Origin: Clostridia bacterium
Lineage (GTDB): Bacteria > Bacillota > Clostridia > Oscillospirales > Acutalibacteraceae
Assembly: GCA_017471765.1 (NCBI GenBank)
Contig: JAFURT010000029.1
Location: forward strand, 1-33,398
DNA: 33,398 nucleotides
Reading direction: 5' to 3'
Positions 1 through 9,332 of this stretch are shown here, in pieces. The notes beneath the pieces are model-generated. The model ran no database searches. It worked only from the letters and a program-made list of their open reading frames with translations, and was not told where the DNA came from. The stretch's first letter is position 1; the number at the start of each line of letters is the position of its first letter. The position numbers and the translations under genes are program-made.

Positions 1-486
1 GCTTGCACCAGCCTGGAGAGCATCGAGCTGCCTGCTGGCCTGACCAACCTGAAGAAGCGTACCTTCTCCGGCTGTACCAGCCTGAAGAGCATTGAACTGC
101 CCGCCGCTGTGACCACCCTGGGCGACCGCGTGTTCATCGGCTGTACGGCTCTGGAGAGCGTGAAGCTGTCGAACATCACCAAGATTGATGTGCAGACCTT
201 CAACAACTGCCCGAAGCTTACGAGCATCACCATCCCGGAGACGGTGACCTCCATCGGCAGCCTGGCCTTCCGTCTGAACGAGAGCCTGAAGACCGTCTAC
301 ATCGACTCTGCCACCATCGCCGCCGGCCTGACCGGTAATGCGGTGTACGGCAACATGATCAAGTGGGCGGAGACTATCGCGATCCGTTCCGACATCACTG
401 AGGTTCCCAGTTATGTGACCTCCAACTACAAGACGGTTGGTTCTGTCACTGTGGACGGCGTGGAGTATGTCACCTATAGCAAGTAA
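1..486 (+). CDS. BspA-type leucine-rich repeat surface protein, C-terminal part (5' end outside window)
   Basis: The frame is open from the first base to the stop at 484-486, so this is the last 161 residues of a longer protein. It shows about four copies of the roughly 22-residue LRR_5 (BspA/Treponema) repeat with the pattern 'F.gC.sL.si.lP..vt.ig': SGCTSLKSIELP, IGCTALESVKL, NNCPKLTSITIPETVTSIG, then a decayed copy. This family is usually secreted or cell-surface and binds host or matrix ligands; the anchoring part is not visible. The last 40 residues are non-repetitive and end in ...VTYSK, with no LPXTG signal or membrane helix, so any anchor must lie upstream. It is followed by a strong terminator and looks like the last gene of its unit, unrelated to the sugar operon further on. 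Confidence 0.85.
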   Translation, partial: ACTSLESIELPAGLTNLKKRTFSGCTSLKSIELPAAVTTLGDRVFIGCTALESVKLSNITKIDVQTFNNCPKLTSITIPETVTSIGSLAFRLNESLKTVYIDSATIAAGLTGNAVYGNMIKWAETIAIRSDITEVPSYVTSNYKTVGSVTVDGVEYVTYSK

Positions 487-525
487 GGCGAACTTACAGT
501 AAGTAAGCAAAATCAAATTTAGCAC

Positions 526-561
526 AAGCCGGGGGCTGTGGAAATCCACAGCCCCCGGCTT
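526..561 (+). terminator. Rho-independent terminator after the LRR gene
   Basis: A perfect 17-bp stem (526-542 pairing with 545-561) lies 40 nt after the stop codon. The two unpaired central bases mean the top of the stem must open to form a real loop. The T-rich tail (ttatct) is short, so termination may rest mainly on stem strength. Confidence 0.8.
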
Positions 562-680
562 TATCTATGCCCGCAAAAACACACAAGATTTTTTGTCATG
601 CTCTTTCCGATTTCAAAAAGCCCCTGTCAACTCGGCGGAGGATATGCTTACTTTTGGACAAACAATAGAACTTTTGTCTA

Positions 681-709
681 TAGAACCCCCCACTTTCCCG
701 TGGTATAAT
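681..709 (+). promoter_or_regulatory. Extended -10 promoter for the metallophosphoesterase gene
   Basis: TATAAT at 704-709 is preceded by TGG (701-703), which gives the extended -10 motif TGnTATAAT. The hexamer 17 bp upstream (681-686, tagaac) is a poor -35, as is usual for extended -10 promoters. A TTGTCT at 674-679 is too far away at 24 bp. A start near 716 would give a leader of about 22 nt before the ATG at 738. Confidence 0.7.
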
Positions 710-737
710 GAACAAAAAATAAGAAAGGATGGTTTCT

Positions 738-3700
738 ATGAAAACAAGAAAACAATGGCTCGCCATACTTTTGGCAATCGGATTTCTAATCCAGATGGTT
801 CCCCTAGGGATAGCGGCAGACACCGCCACTATAGGCTGGGAGATGCGTAGCGAGGCCAAGAGTTTTAATCTCTTGGATGATGGCGCCGGCATCACGTCGA
901 TGAACGAGGCCGGCGAGGTCGTCACGCCCGAGCAGGCGGCGGCGCTAATGACCCAGCCTCTGGGCTATGAGGCTTTCGAGGTGAAATTCGACCTGACTTG
1001 GAGCGCCTCCAACCTTTCCGACGGTCAGTCGGGTTATGGTAGTTCCTTTGTGTATTTATTCCTGAACAGCACCGGCAGCATCGCGGATAGTGGCACCAGC
1101 GCCTATCCGGCTAAGAACCAGATTTCCATTAAAGACCGCCATGTGGACGGCCGTGAAATCAGCGGTGCCACCAAAGCTGGCGTAATCAGCCTTGGCTTGG
1201 ATAGCAACAATCAGCGCGTTACCTTCAAAAATCTGAATGCAGATATGGTGACGGAATGCCATCTGTCCCTGGCGAACAATGTGCTGACCTTTGCCGTATA
1301 CAAGGATGGAGCCGTGCTGAAAACCTACACCATCACGTACAACGAGGGCACGCTGAATCCTGATGCGGCCAAGTATCTGGGCGTGGCGGTATATAAGAAT
1401 CACGCGTTCTCCATCCGTAACGTGGAGATTCTTTCTACCGACTATATGGAGCAAGAAGAGCCGGATGAAGGTGGCGATGACGTGGTATACGAAGGCAAGT
1501 GGGAGATGCGCGAGATGGATAAAGGCTTTGTGACTACCGGCGTCAATGGCATCACCACCCTGCGCGAGGACGGCAACGCCTCCGCCGGCTCTGCTGCCAT
1601 CTGGAACGAGGCGGTGGGCACAACCCGCTTCCGCGCCTCTTTTGACTTGATTTGGAATAATAGCAACCTTACCGAGGGGCAGCCCGGTTATCTGGATAAC
1701 TTCTTGTCCATCTATGTGACGGATAGCGTGGCTTTCCCGGCCGGGTCAGGCGCTTTTCTGCCGTCGCCCGGATTCCGTGTGGAAACCAAGCATTTCCAGG
1801 CGGAGGATAAGGTGAGCGCCATTACCTCTACCAGTGCGGCCATTGTGGACTTTGGCGGCAAGACGCTGAACGATATGAACGAAGGGAATCGGAGCACCCT
1901 GTATATCGAACTGATGAATGGTGTCCTATCGCTGTATGTTAAGGATGGAGATACCATGAGAGGTAAGATATCGTACACCTTTGACGATTCCTATTTTACT
2001 GCAGACAAGCCACAGTATATTGGCTTCGCTTTGTACGGCAGTACCATATTCAGCGTCGAAAACTTTACCATCCATGACGTATCGGATGAGAACATCCCCG
2101 AAACCAACTCCCAGCAGGGGAAAGGCTTCGATTTCCGTGGCAGCAACACCTATATGCTGTCGGAGGAAGCTATTGCCGCCCCCTCTACCATCGAGGCGTG
2201 GGTGAAGATTCCGGCGAATGTTGGTAACACGACCTATGTGGGCACGCTGTTTGAAACGAATGAAGTAACCTTTATGGGTGCTACTGACGGCAATCCTCGT
2301 GTCCTTTTCGGTGGTAGTGGCCTAAAGGTAACCAGTGTAGACTTACGCACAAATAGCTGGACCCATCTGGCCTTTGTGTGCGACCGGGAGCAGGGCAAGA
2401 TCCTCTGCTACGTCAACGGCGAGTTGGCAGGTAGCAAGGCTGCCACGGTGAAGGAGCTTACCACGTCCTCCACCGCCATTCTGGGCAACGTGAAGAACAA
2501 GATGACCTCGACCTTCCACGGTGAGGCGGCCGACCTGCGCCTGTGGAGCGACGTGCGTACCGCCGAGGAGATCAAGGCGAATATGAGCGCCACTGTGCCG
2601 ACAGATGCCGAGGGGCTGATCGCCAACTATCTGCTCACCGAGGGAGGGGACGTGCAGACCGATCGCACCGGCAAGAGCAGCGACCTGCTGGTGAAGAAGC
2701 GCGTCACCTTTGTGGAGGAGCCGGAAGAGGGCGACTACGACTATACCATTGCCGTTATTCCGGACACCCAGATCATGACCGGTGGCTACACCAGCCACTC
2801 TGCGTACACTGCGCTGACCACCTGGCTGAAGGAGAATAAGGAGAGCGAGAAGATCGCTTTCGCTCTGCACGTGGGCGACCTGGTAAATGACCCCAATGAC
2901 ACCCAGTTTACGCTGGCCAAGCAGGCGATGGATATCCTGGACGGTTACGTACCCTACGCCTTCGTCCCCGGCAACCACGATTACGACACCGATTCCTCCA
3001 CCAAGCGGGATACGTCTGTATTCAACAAGTATTTCCCATACGCCAAGTACAAGGAGTTCTCGGATTTCGGCGGCGCCTACGAAGAGGGCAAGATGGATAA
3101 CACCTACTGGTTCTTCGATGCCGGCGAGGAGAAGTACATGGTTGTGGCGCTGGAATTCGGTCCTCGTGATTCGGTACTGGAGTGGGCCGGCGAGATTACG
3201 GCGGCCAACCCCGACCGGCATGTCATCGTCATCACCCACGGCAGCCTCTATAACGACGGCGAGCTGATGGACGAAACCTCCGAGAACACTCCCACCAACT
3301 ACCTGAACGGTGGCTATCTGGATGTGCCGGGCGACCCCGCCAACCACGGCGAAGGTATTTGGGAGAAATACGCCAGCAAGTACGCAAACATCGACATGGT
3401 TATTTCCGGTCACATCTACACGGATAATATTGTTACCCGCTATGAGGTGGGCGACCACGGCAACAAGGTGTGCCATATGCTGGTCAATGCCCAGCGCCTG
3501 GACTTCGATATGTGGCTGGATCAGGAATACTTCGGCGCTGACGGATTGGGCATGATTGCGCTGATGCGGTTTAGCAACGGAGGGAATACAGTATCGGTTT
3601 CGTACTATTCTCCTTATTTGGATAAGTATGTTAATGAAGTAAACCAATTTACCCTCTCGCTGGGCGAAGATGGTAGCTGGGTTGACGGTTGCTACTACGT

Positions 3701-4298
3701 AGACGGCGAGGCTGTGAAGGGTCTGTACAAGATCGACGGCGACTACTACTACTTCAACACCGGTAGCGGCAAGATGATGGCCGACCGCACCATCTGGGTG
3801 AAGGCAGACAACGCCTACGGCCTGGCCGCCGACCACTATGTACTGGGCGCTGACGGTAAGCTGGAGGTTGTGAAGAACGGCTGGCTGACCAATGATAAGG
3901 GCCTGACCTTCTACTACGTCAACGACGAGCGTGTGAAGGGCTTGTACGAGATCGACGGCGACTACTACTACTTCAACACCGGTAGCGGTCTGCTGACCGT
4001 GAACAAGACCATCTGGGTTGCCAAGAGCAACGCTTACGGCCTGGCCGCCGGCAATTACGAGCTGGGCGCTGACGGCAAGCTGGTTGTCCCCGTGCTGAAC
4101 GGCTGGGTTGGCAACTACTACTACGTGGACGGCGAGGCTGTCAAGGGCGTGTATAAGATTGATGGTGTGTACTACTACTTCCATCATGCCAGTGGCCTCC
4201 TGCAGACCAATAAGACCGTATGGATCAAGGCGGACAACGCTTGCGGCCTGGCCGCCGGCAACTACGAGCTGACCGCTGACGGCGTGATTGTTCTGTAA
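738..4298 (+). CDS. Secreted metallophosphoesterase with lectin-like domains and cell-wall-binding repeats
   Basis: This 1186-residue secreted protein has a signal peptide (1-27, ending GIAA). Two related beta-sandwich domains follow, each opening with WEMR (about 34-233 and 254-447), then a LamG/ConA-like domain (about 461-655), a calcineurin-like phosphoesterase domain (about 666-970) and aromatic choline-binding-type repeats (984-1186). All metal-ligand motifs are present: PDTQ (675-678), GD (713-714), GNHD (745-748), TH (833-834) and GH (891-892). It should hydrolyse a phosphoester outside the cell while held on teichoic acid or another wall glycopolymer; the substrate cannot be read from sequence. 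An ATG at 729 lies inside the ribosome binding site (aagaaagga), so the ATG at 738, which gives a clean MKTRK signal peptide, is taken as the start. It has its own promoter and terminator and runs opposite to the sugar operon. Confidence 0.93.
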   Translation: MKTRKQWLAILLAIGFLIQMVPLGIAADTATIGWEMRSEAKSFNLLDDGAGITSMNEAGEVVTPEQAAALMTQPLGYEAFEVKFDLTWSASNLSDGQSGYGSSFVYLFLNSTGSIADSGTSAYPAKNQISIKDRHVDGREISGATKAGVISLGLDSNNQRVTFKNLNADMVTECHLSLANNVLTFAVYKDGAVLKTYTITYNEGTLNPDAAKYLGVAVYKNHAFSIRNVEILSTDYMEQEEPDEGGDDVVYEGKWEMREMDKGFVTTGVNGITTLREDGNASAGSAAIWNEAVGTTRFRASFDLIWNNSNLTEGQPGYLDNFLSIYVTDSVAFPAGSGAFLPSPGFRVETKHFQAEDKVSAITSTSAAIVDFGGKTLNDMNEGNRSTLYIELMNGVLSLYVKDGDTMRGKISYTFDDSYFTADKPQYIGFALYGSTIFSVENFTIHDVSDENIPETNSQQGKGFDFRGSNTYMLSEEAIAAPSTIEAWVKIPANVGNTTYVGTLFETNEVTFMGATDGNPRVLFGGSGLKVTSVDLRTNSWTHLAFVCDREQGKILCYVNGELAGSKAATVKELTTSSTAILGNVKNKMTSTFHGEAADLRLWSDVRTAEEIKANMSATVPTDAEGLIANYLLTEGGDVQTDRTGKSSDLLVKKRVTFVEEPEEGDYDYTIAVIPDTQIMTGGYTSHSAYTALTTWLKENKESEKIAFALHVGDLVNDPNDTQFTLAKQAMDILDGYVPYAFVPGNHDYDTDSSTKRDTSVFNKYFPYAKYKEFSDFGGAYEEGKMDNTYWFFDAGEEKYMVVALEFGPRDSVLEWAGEITAANPDRHVIVITHGSLYNDGELMDETSENTPTNYLNGGYLDVPGDPANHGEGIWEKYASKYANIDMVISGHIYTDNIVTRYEVGDHGNKVCHMLVNAQRLDFDMWLDQEYFGADGLGMIALMRFSNGGNTVSVSYYSPYLDKYVNEVNQFTLSLGEDGSWVDGCYYVDGEAVKGLYKIDGDYYYFNTGSGKMMADRTIWVKADNAYGLAADHYVLGADGKLEVVKNGWLTNDKGLTFYYVNDERVKGLYEIDGDYYYFNTGSGLLTVNKTIWVAKSNAYGLAAGNYELGADGKLVVPVLNGWVGNYYYVDGEAVKGVYKIDGVYYYFHHASGLLQTNKTVWIKADNACGLAAGNYELTADGVIVL
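3687..4295 (+). repeat. Three tandem cell-wall-binding repeats in the metallophosphoesterase gene
   Basis: Three copies of a roughly 65-residue unit are visible, beginning CYYVDGEAVKG, FYYVNDERVKG and YYYVDGEAVKG. Each continues with YKIDG/YEIDG, YYYF, a T(I/V)W(V/I) strand and a YGLAA- or CGLAA-type end. The aromatic/glycine pattern matches choline-binding (CW_binding) repeats, here with a longer spacer. Copies are close at DNA level, indicating recent duplication. Confidence 0.75.
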
Positions 4299-4454
4299 AT
4301 TCCCGTCCCCAACTGTGCAATTCGGTATATACTTTTTATGCACAGGCCGGTAGCGGCAGAGTCTTCCCTTATCGCCAACGTTGCCGTAAACGTTGACAGC
4401 AACCGTATGGCGAACAGCAAACTTGCAGTAAATAAGAATAAACCTTCAAAATGC

Positions 4455-4492
4455 AACCCGCCGGCTGTGGATGTTTCCACAGCCGGCGGGTT
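4455..4492. terminator. Bidirectional terminator between converging units
   Basis: A perfect 17-bp stem (4455-4471 with 4476-4492) around a 4-nt loop lies between the metallophosphoesterase stop (4298) and the oxidoreductase stop (4508). It is flanked by T-rich sequence rightward and by ttgcatttt on the other strand, so it can serve both directions. The inner GCTGTGGA/TCCACAGC arms are the same as in the terminator at 526-561. Confidence 0.8.
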
Positions 4493-4507
4493 TGCTTATT
4501 TATAGGA

Positions 4508-6205
4508 TTATTCTACATCCAAGGAGAAAATACGGTACGCCTCAGCGCCCCAGGTAGCCAGCGGCACTACACGGATAGCGTCCACCTGCTGACCGACGGA
4601 GTGATACGCCAGACGGCGGCGGTTATTTTCCACTCGCTCCAGCACCTTCTCCTCGCCGTTCAGCACGCCCACGATTTCATAGCTCTTGAGCAGGGTATCC
4701 GGCAGCTTGTACCGGGGCTCCTCCAGCCGGAATACGCAGGGCATATTGTGGTAGTTACGGTTGAGGTTACTATCCAGCACCAAACGCACACGCTCCACAT
4801 AGGTGGGGGCGGCGAAGGTGTACTCCACGTATTCGCCCGCCTTACCCGTCCAAGCGTTCTCCTCGCCGTTGTAGTCACGGTCCATGCCGTTACGCAGTAC
4901 ATCGTGGCTGACGGCAGCCTGCTGGGTCAGTGCAGAGGGGGTACGCCGCAGACCGGGCAGGAAGCAGTCGTCCTCCATCAGCATCTGCTGCAGGCGGGAT
5001 ACATCCAGCCCACGCAGGGTACAACCGGACTGCACCGCCAGCGCCACACCGGTACCGATAGCCTGGCCCAGCAGGGCACAGGTGCCCATCACGCGGGAGG
5101 AGCTCAGAGCGGTATGGGTCACACTGATGTTCCGACCGGCAAAGGTCAGGTTCTCAATATTCTTGGAGTACAGGCTACGCCACGGAATACCCCAGGGAGA
5201 GGGGGCCGGATGATGGATGGTGGGGTAGCTCTCCTTGTGGCCGAAGCCGGCAGGATAGTGGTCGTCCATGGTCCAGCCGCCGTAGGCCACGATATCCTCA
5301 AACTGGCCGCCAGCCTCCACATCGTGCTGGTTGATGATTACATCACCCACGTAGCGGCGGCTCTCACGCTTGCCGGGCAGGAAGCCGATCCAATCCAGCG
5401 CCCAATTCTCCGCGCCGTGGTCGCCCTGGTTCTTCACGTGATCCCACACACCCAGCGCAATGCGGAGCAGTTCGTGGCGCAGAGCATCGGCGTCATGGAT
5501 GCTGTCCATATCGCCGCCCAGCTCGATCCACCAGTAGTTGGTGCCGATGTGATGCTCACGGAAGGGCATATCGTCATCGCTGGTGAAGGTGTACGCCCAA
5601 TCCGGCTTAATGAACTTCTGGGGGCGGTCGGTTTCACGAATCTGGAACAGACAGCTGTTGCCCATGGTCTTGATGTCTGCTTCTTCCGGAGCGATGGGCT
5701 CACCGAACTCACTGCGGCTCTCACGGCCCAGACGGAACTCGGCGCCGGTCAGCGGGGCCAGAATGGAATCGCCGGAGCAATCCGCAAAGAAGGTGGCCTT
5801 GACGGTGTGATACGTCTCGCTGGTCATCTGCCAGCCACGGACAGAAACGATGCGGTTGCCGTCCATCTCTGCCTCCTGGCAGGTGCAGTTGAGCAGCAGA
5901 GTCAGCCCTTCCTGCAGCTGGGCCTTTTCATACAGCACGCTGTCCCACACGGAGTAGTTCAGGCCGGTGTTGCGGTAGAAGTTCTCCAGCTCGATCTCTT
6001 CCAACAGACCGGTCTCCCGGTTGTTGTCGCCGTGGGCTCCGCACACCCACATACGGATCTCGCCCGACGCATTACCGCCCAGAACAGGGCGATCCTGCAT
6101 CAGCACGACCTGCAAGCCACGGCGGGCCGCCGCCACAGCGGTACAAACGCCGGCTAGGCCGCCGCCGACCACGCATAAATCTACTTGATGTTCAGTATAT
6201 TTCAT
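4508..6205 (-). CDS. FAD-dependent oxidoreductase, C-terminal sugar-binding-like domain
   Basis: This 565-residue protein of the FAD_oxidored type has an N-terminal dinucleotide-binding GGGLAG (14-19) in a Rossmann beta-alpha-beta. It also carries the family's second motif GGNASGE (43-49) and a C-terminal FAD-contact segment (ALSSSRVMGTCALLGQAIG). The last ~130 residues (from GEYVEYTF) look like an F5/8-type beta-sandwich. It has no signal peptide and should be cytoplasmic. Such proteins often sit in glycosidase clusters, but their substrate is rarely known; oxidation of a sugar or sugar-derived group is inference. It is the last gene of the operon. Its ribosome binding site (aggaggaat) overlaps the stop of the glycosidase gene upstream, with 3 nt between stop and ATG, which implies translational coupling. 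Confidence 0.9.
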   Translation of the reverse strand: MKYTEHQVDLCVVGGGLAGVCTAVAAARRGLQVVLMQDRPVLGGNASGEIRMWVCGAHGDNNRETGLLEEIELENFYRNTGLNYSVWDSVLYEKAQLQEGLTLLLNCTCQEAEMDGNRIVSVRGWQMTSETYHTVKATFFADCSGDSILAPLTGAEFRLGRESRSEFGEPIAPEEADIKTMGNSCLFQIRETDRPQKFIKPDWAYTFTSDDDMPFREHHIGTNYWWIELGGDMDSIHDADALRHELLRIALGVWDHVKNQGDHGAENWALDWIGFLPGKRESRRYVGDVIINQHDVEAGGQFEDIVAYGGWTMDDHYPAGFGHKESYPTIHHPAPSPWGIPWRSLYSKNIENLTFAGRNISVTHTALSSSRVMGTCALLGQAIGTGVALAVQSGCTLRGLDVSRLQQMLMEDDCFLPGLRRTPSALTQQAAVSHDVLRNGMDRDYNGEENAWTGKAGEYVEYTFAAPTYVERVRLVLDSNLNRNYHNMPCVFRLEEPRYKLPDTLLKSYEIVGVLNGEEKVLERVENNRRRLAYHSVGQQVDAIRVVPLATWGAEAYRIFSLDVE

Positions 6206-6208
6206 CTT

Positions 6209-9200
6209 TTATTCCTCCTGTTGTCCGTTTTTATCCGTCAAAGGCTCCAACGTTATCATCGGTGCCGCTAAGATGCCTGTTTCTTTAGGGCGATACTCGT
6301 AGCACCAGGCATCTCCGACAGAGCGCCAGTACATAAAGCCGTACCAAGAGTCACAGGTATTCAGATTGTGTAACGCCCCAAAGGTGTTGTAGCGGTTACC
6401 AAACAGGGTCAGGGACAGCGTATGCATCCCTGCGGGAACGGCCTCCAGCACGCAGGCGTAGGGGGCTGTCACAATGCGCCCACAGCGTTCGCCGTCCAGC
6501 GATACACCCACCAGGGCTCCCCGGTAGGCAGGTACCCGTACTGTCAGATCGGCACCGCCCTGCGGCACCTCCACCGGCAGGTGGTACACCACATTGCCGC
6601 CGTAGAAGAGCATTCCCTGCCCGGTGATAGAGGCGAAGCCAAGCTCCTGCCGGGGTGGATACAGCGTTGCCCGGGTACCGGCCAGCGTCACATCAAAGTC
6701 GCCCAGCAGGTACACCGCTTCCAGCCCACTGCGCCGTCCGTAGGGATAGCGCAGAATCAGCTCATTGCTTCCTGCCTCAGCCGGAGGGAGAGAAACCGTG
6801 TGGATTGCCCGGTCTACGTACCAACCGGTCACTGCCGAGGGCACCGCCGTCCCATTCCACGTAATCTCACACTCGTCTGCCCGTTCCAGCGCCAATGTAA
6901 GCTTTTCCATCCGGCAGGTGCTGTGCACCGTATAGGCTAGTGTGACGGTGTGGGCAGGCGGCTCTATCGGGGTTGTCCAGGGTTGGGCAAACTTGTTGGT
7001 GCGGGAGGGATACCCTAACCGTTCCCGGATGATGTTGTCCAGCCGCAGGATTTCCTCCGGGTCGGCCAGCGGTTCGTCATCCAAAGCGAAGCGTGCCATA
7101 TCCAGCAACAGGACGTTGGGCTCCTCTCGGGTAAAGGGCACCGTATCCGGAAGCCTTACCGGCAGCCCCTTTGCTGTACGGTTCTGCACGGCGGTTACAG
7201 CGGTTGCCTCTGCCGGTGTCAGCCGTAACAGCAAGCTATCCTGCGGATACAGGGTCAGTGTCAGCTGGGTCGTAGCCGCTGTATAGCTAGCCGGGAGAAG
7301 CCGGCTGTCGCCGGTGAGGGTATCGTACAGGGTGACCTGCCAGTTCCCTGCCAGCGTCAGCACACGGCTGGCGGGGGGCGCCACATCCGGGCAAGGAGGC
7401 GAGCGCAGGGGCGCAAGGAACAGCCAGCGTGTCTGGTCATCCTGGCGCATCTGGCCCACATAGGCTGTGGACAGGGCGCCGTCCTGCTCCCGCATGGTGC
7501 ACAGACGCTTGTCGTCCAGTGCCGCCAGCACCGCATTTTCATTGAACGCCACCTGTTGTGCCACGGCACACAGGGCCGCCCCCTCATCCGAGGGGAGGGC
7601 ATCGATATACGCCGGAGGATTTCCCAAGAAAATCAGGCGACCGCCCTGGTCACAAAAGGCTTTAAGCAGGGCCAGGGTGGTGCCACGCAGGGTCTCGCAA
7701 TCGGGGACCAGGACGGTATCGTAGGTCATCTCGCCCACACGCAGGGTGGCATTTTCCACCGTTCCCACGGTGGGCAAGGTGGCCTCGCAAACAAAGTCAA
7801 AATCCACCAACCCACGCAACAGCCAGTGGGTCAGAGAGGCATGGTGCGTTTCCTTCTCGTCCAGGGCGGCAGAGGCCGTATCCCCCGGGCCGAAGCGGCA
7901 CCAGTAGCTTTCAATCGGATGGATGACAGCCACCGAAACCGCCGCATCTCCCTGCGTCAGGGCGGTGCCAAGGCGGGCGTAGTGGTCCTCCATCCAGCGA
8001 TATTCCTTATACCACGGAGATTGATAACTGATAGAGGCGGGGTAGTCTCGTTTGGCTTCCCCCTCCATGGACGTCCAGGATAGATGGGGCACCCGGAGGG
8101 TGACACCCAGCGCCGCCTGCCAATCTCCTTGGAATTTATGGCCTCGGAAATCAAAATCCCAGTTTGTCACGCCGTACAGCTCTGACATCAGGCCGCCCCG
8201 CCCCAACTGGCGGGAAACAGACTGGGCCTGCTTGGCGGTGTTGAGATGCACCACATTACACAACACATCAATGCCGGGGAGCGTAAAGGCCGGGTAGCAC
8301 CGCATCACATCGCCCACCGCAGAGGTTTGGGTAAAGAGGGAGTCCTCACCCAGCAGATGACCGGTAAAGGTTATCCCATGTGCTTCACACCACGCCCCAC
8401 AACGGGCGATAAAGGCGGCGTTGAAGCGGTCGGTGATGTGGTTGTGATACCGGTAGCGCCCAGAGGAAATTTTTCCCTCCGGCAGATCCCAGAACACCTC
8501 CGGTAGTACCTCCAACAGATCCTGGCCGTACGTGGCGGCATAGGTCTGGGGCAGGTCCATGGTCCAGGGGGCCTCTACCGCTTCCCGTCCACCGGCGTGG
8601 GCTAACCGCCGCCGGAAGGCCGGGCGTGGCTCATCCGTAAACAGAGAGGGAATGGTGTGTCCGAACAGGTCGCCCACTGCGGCGGCATACCGCTCGTGGG
8701 TCTCCCGCAGGAATGCATCCACAGCATCCCCATCCAAAGTATTCAGATAGGTCTGGTCGTTAAACCAGGGGCTTTCCTCCTGGGTGCGGCAAAAAGCGTG
8801 GTACACATCCTCGCCGACGGTGTTCCGGGGGACACGAGTATACGATGCCAGCGTGCCATCCGGGTGCAGTGTCACCCGATAGGAGGCAATATAATAGGGG
8901 GCGCCGGTTTCCACCGCCTCTTCCATCGGCCGGTCGTCCTGCCGCTCCTCCGGCGACAGCTCCAGCACCCGCTCCCGATAGCGGGGCGTGCGGGTCACCA
9001 GTCCACCGGCGGCCCCGGAGGGCCAGCGATCCTCGTCGTACAGCATCGCCTGCAGGCCGTTTTTCTCCGCCTCTTCGGCGCAGAAGCGCACCAGCGCCAT
9101 AAACTCTTCCTGCAAATACGGCATAGCCATCCCGGTGCGGGAGTGCATATGGAATCCGCCAAAGCCCATTTCCTTAAAGTAGGCGATGTGCTGGCGGGCA

Positions 9201-9304
9201 GTTTCCTTATCCATCTGACAGTTCCACGCCCAGAAAGGGGCCCCCCGATAAGCGGCAGGCGGGTCGCGGAACAGCGTCTCAAAGTCTGTGTTTTTCAAAT
9301 GCAT
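6209..9304 (-). CDS. GH106-like glycoside hydrolase (possible alpha-L-rhamnosidase)
   Basis: This 1031-residue cytoplasmic enzyme has no signal peptide. Its N-terminus has the GH106-type opening: P-P-x-x-Y-R-G-x-P-F-W-A-W-N, then GFGGFHMHSRTG and LYDEDRWPSGAAGG (about 87-100), consistent with a TIM barrel whose loops carry acidic residues. A middle region resembles a glutamine-amidotransferase-like fold (LVPDCETLRG, GGRLIFLGNPP). The C-terminal third holds beta-sandwich domains with an embedded sugar-binding-like segment (ITWNG, YPYGRRSGLEAVYLLGDF). Family assignment is from memory of motifs, so specificity for alpha-L-rhamnosides is tentative; it could belong to an unclassified relative. RBS aaggaaagg lies just before ATG. 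A hairpin with a T run stands 28 nt upstream, so expression may depend on read-through from the operon. Confidence 0.8.
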   Translation of the reverse strand: MHLKNTDFETLFRDPPAAYRGAPFWAWNCQMDKETARQHIAYFKEMGFGGFHMHSRTGMAMPYLQEEFMALVRFCAEEAEKNGLQAMLYDEDRWPSGAAGGLVTRTPRYRERVLELSPEERQDDRPMEEAVETGAPYYIASYRVTLHPDGTLASYTRVPRNTVGEDVYHAFCRTQEESPWFNDQTYLNTLDGDAVDAFLRETHERYAAAVGDLFGHTIPSLFTDEPRPAFRRRLAHAGGREAVEAPWTMDLPQTYAATYGQDLLEVLPEVFWDLPEGKISSGRYRYHNHITDRFNAAFIARCGAWCEAHGITFTGHLLGEDSLFTQTSAVGDVMRCYPAFTLPGIDVLCNVVHLNTAKQAQSVSRQLGRGGLMSELYGVTNWDFDFRGHKFQGDWQAALGVTLRVPHLSWTSMEGEAKRDYPASISYQSPWYKEYRWMEDHYARLGTALTQGDAAVSVAVIHPIESYWCRFGPGDTASAALDEKETHHASLTHWLLRGLVDFDFVCEATLPTVGTVENATLRVGEMTYDTVLVPDCETLRGTTLALLKAFCDQGGRLIFLGNPPAYIDALPSDEGAALCAVAQQVAFNENAVLAALDDKRLCTMREQDGALSTAYVGQMRQDDQTRWLFLAPLRSPPCPDVAPPASRVLTLAGNWQVTLYDTLTGDSRLLPASYTAATTQLTLTLYPQDSLLLRLTPAEATAVTAVQNRTAKGLPVRLPDTVPFTREEPNVLLLDMARFALDDEPLADPEEILRLDNIIRERLGYPSRTNKFAQPWTTPIEPPAHTVTLAYTVHSTCRMEKLTLALERADECEITWNGTAVPSAVTGWYVDRAIHTVSLPPAEAGSNELILRYPYGRRSGLEAVYLLGDFDVTLAGTRATLYPPRQELGFASITGQGMLFYGGNVVYHLPVEVPQGGADLTVRVPAYRGALVGVSLDGERCGRIVTAPYACVLEAVPAGMHTLSLTLFGNRYNTFGALHNLNTCDSWYGFMYWRSVGDAWCYEYRPKETGILAAPMITLEPLTDKNGQQEE

Positions 9305-9332
9305 CGCCCTTTCCTTAGAACGAATGAGAAAA

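Noticed and set aside
593-850. 85-codon plus-strand frame across the promoter of the phosphoesterase gene
   Set aside because: It overlaps the start of the phosphoesterase gene in another frame and has no ribosome site or recognisable features.
2343-4343. Long open frame (666 codons) on the minus strand opposite the phosphoesterase gene
   Set aside because: It lies fully antisense to a gene with recognisable domains, has no signal or known motif, and its Val/His/Gln/Gly-rich composition is what codon bias produces on the opposite strand.
4451-6157. Long plus-strand frame opposite the FAD oxidoreductase
   Set aside because: It starts inside the terminator stem, has no ribosome binding site, and shows the same antisense composition.
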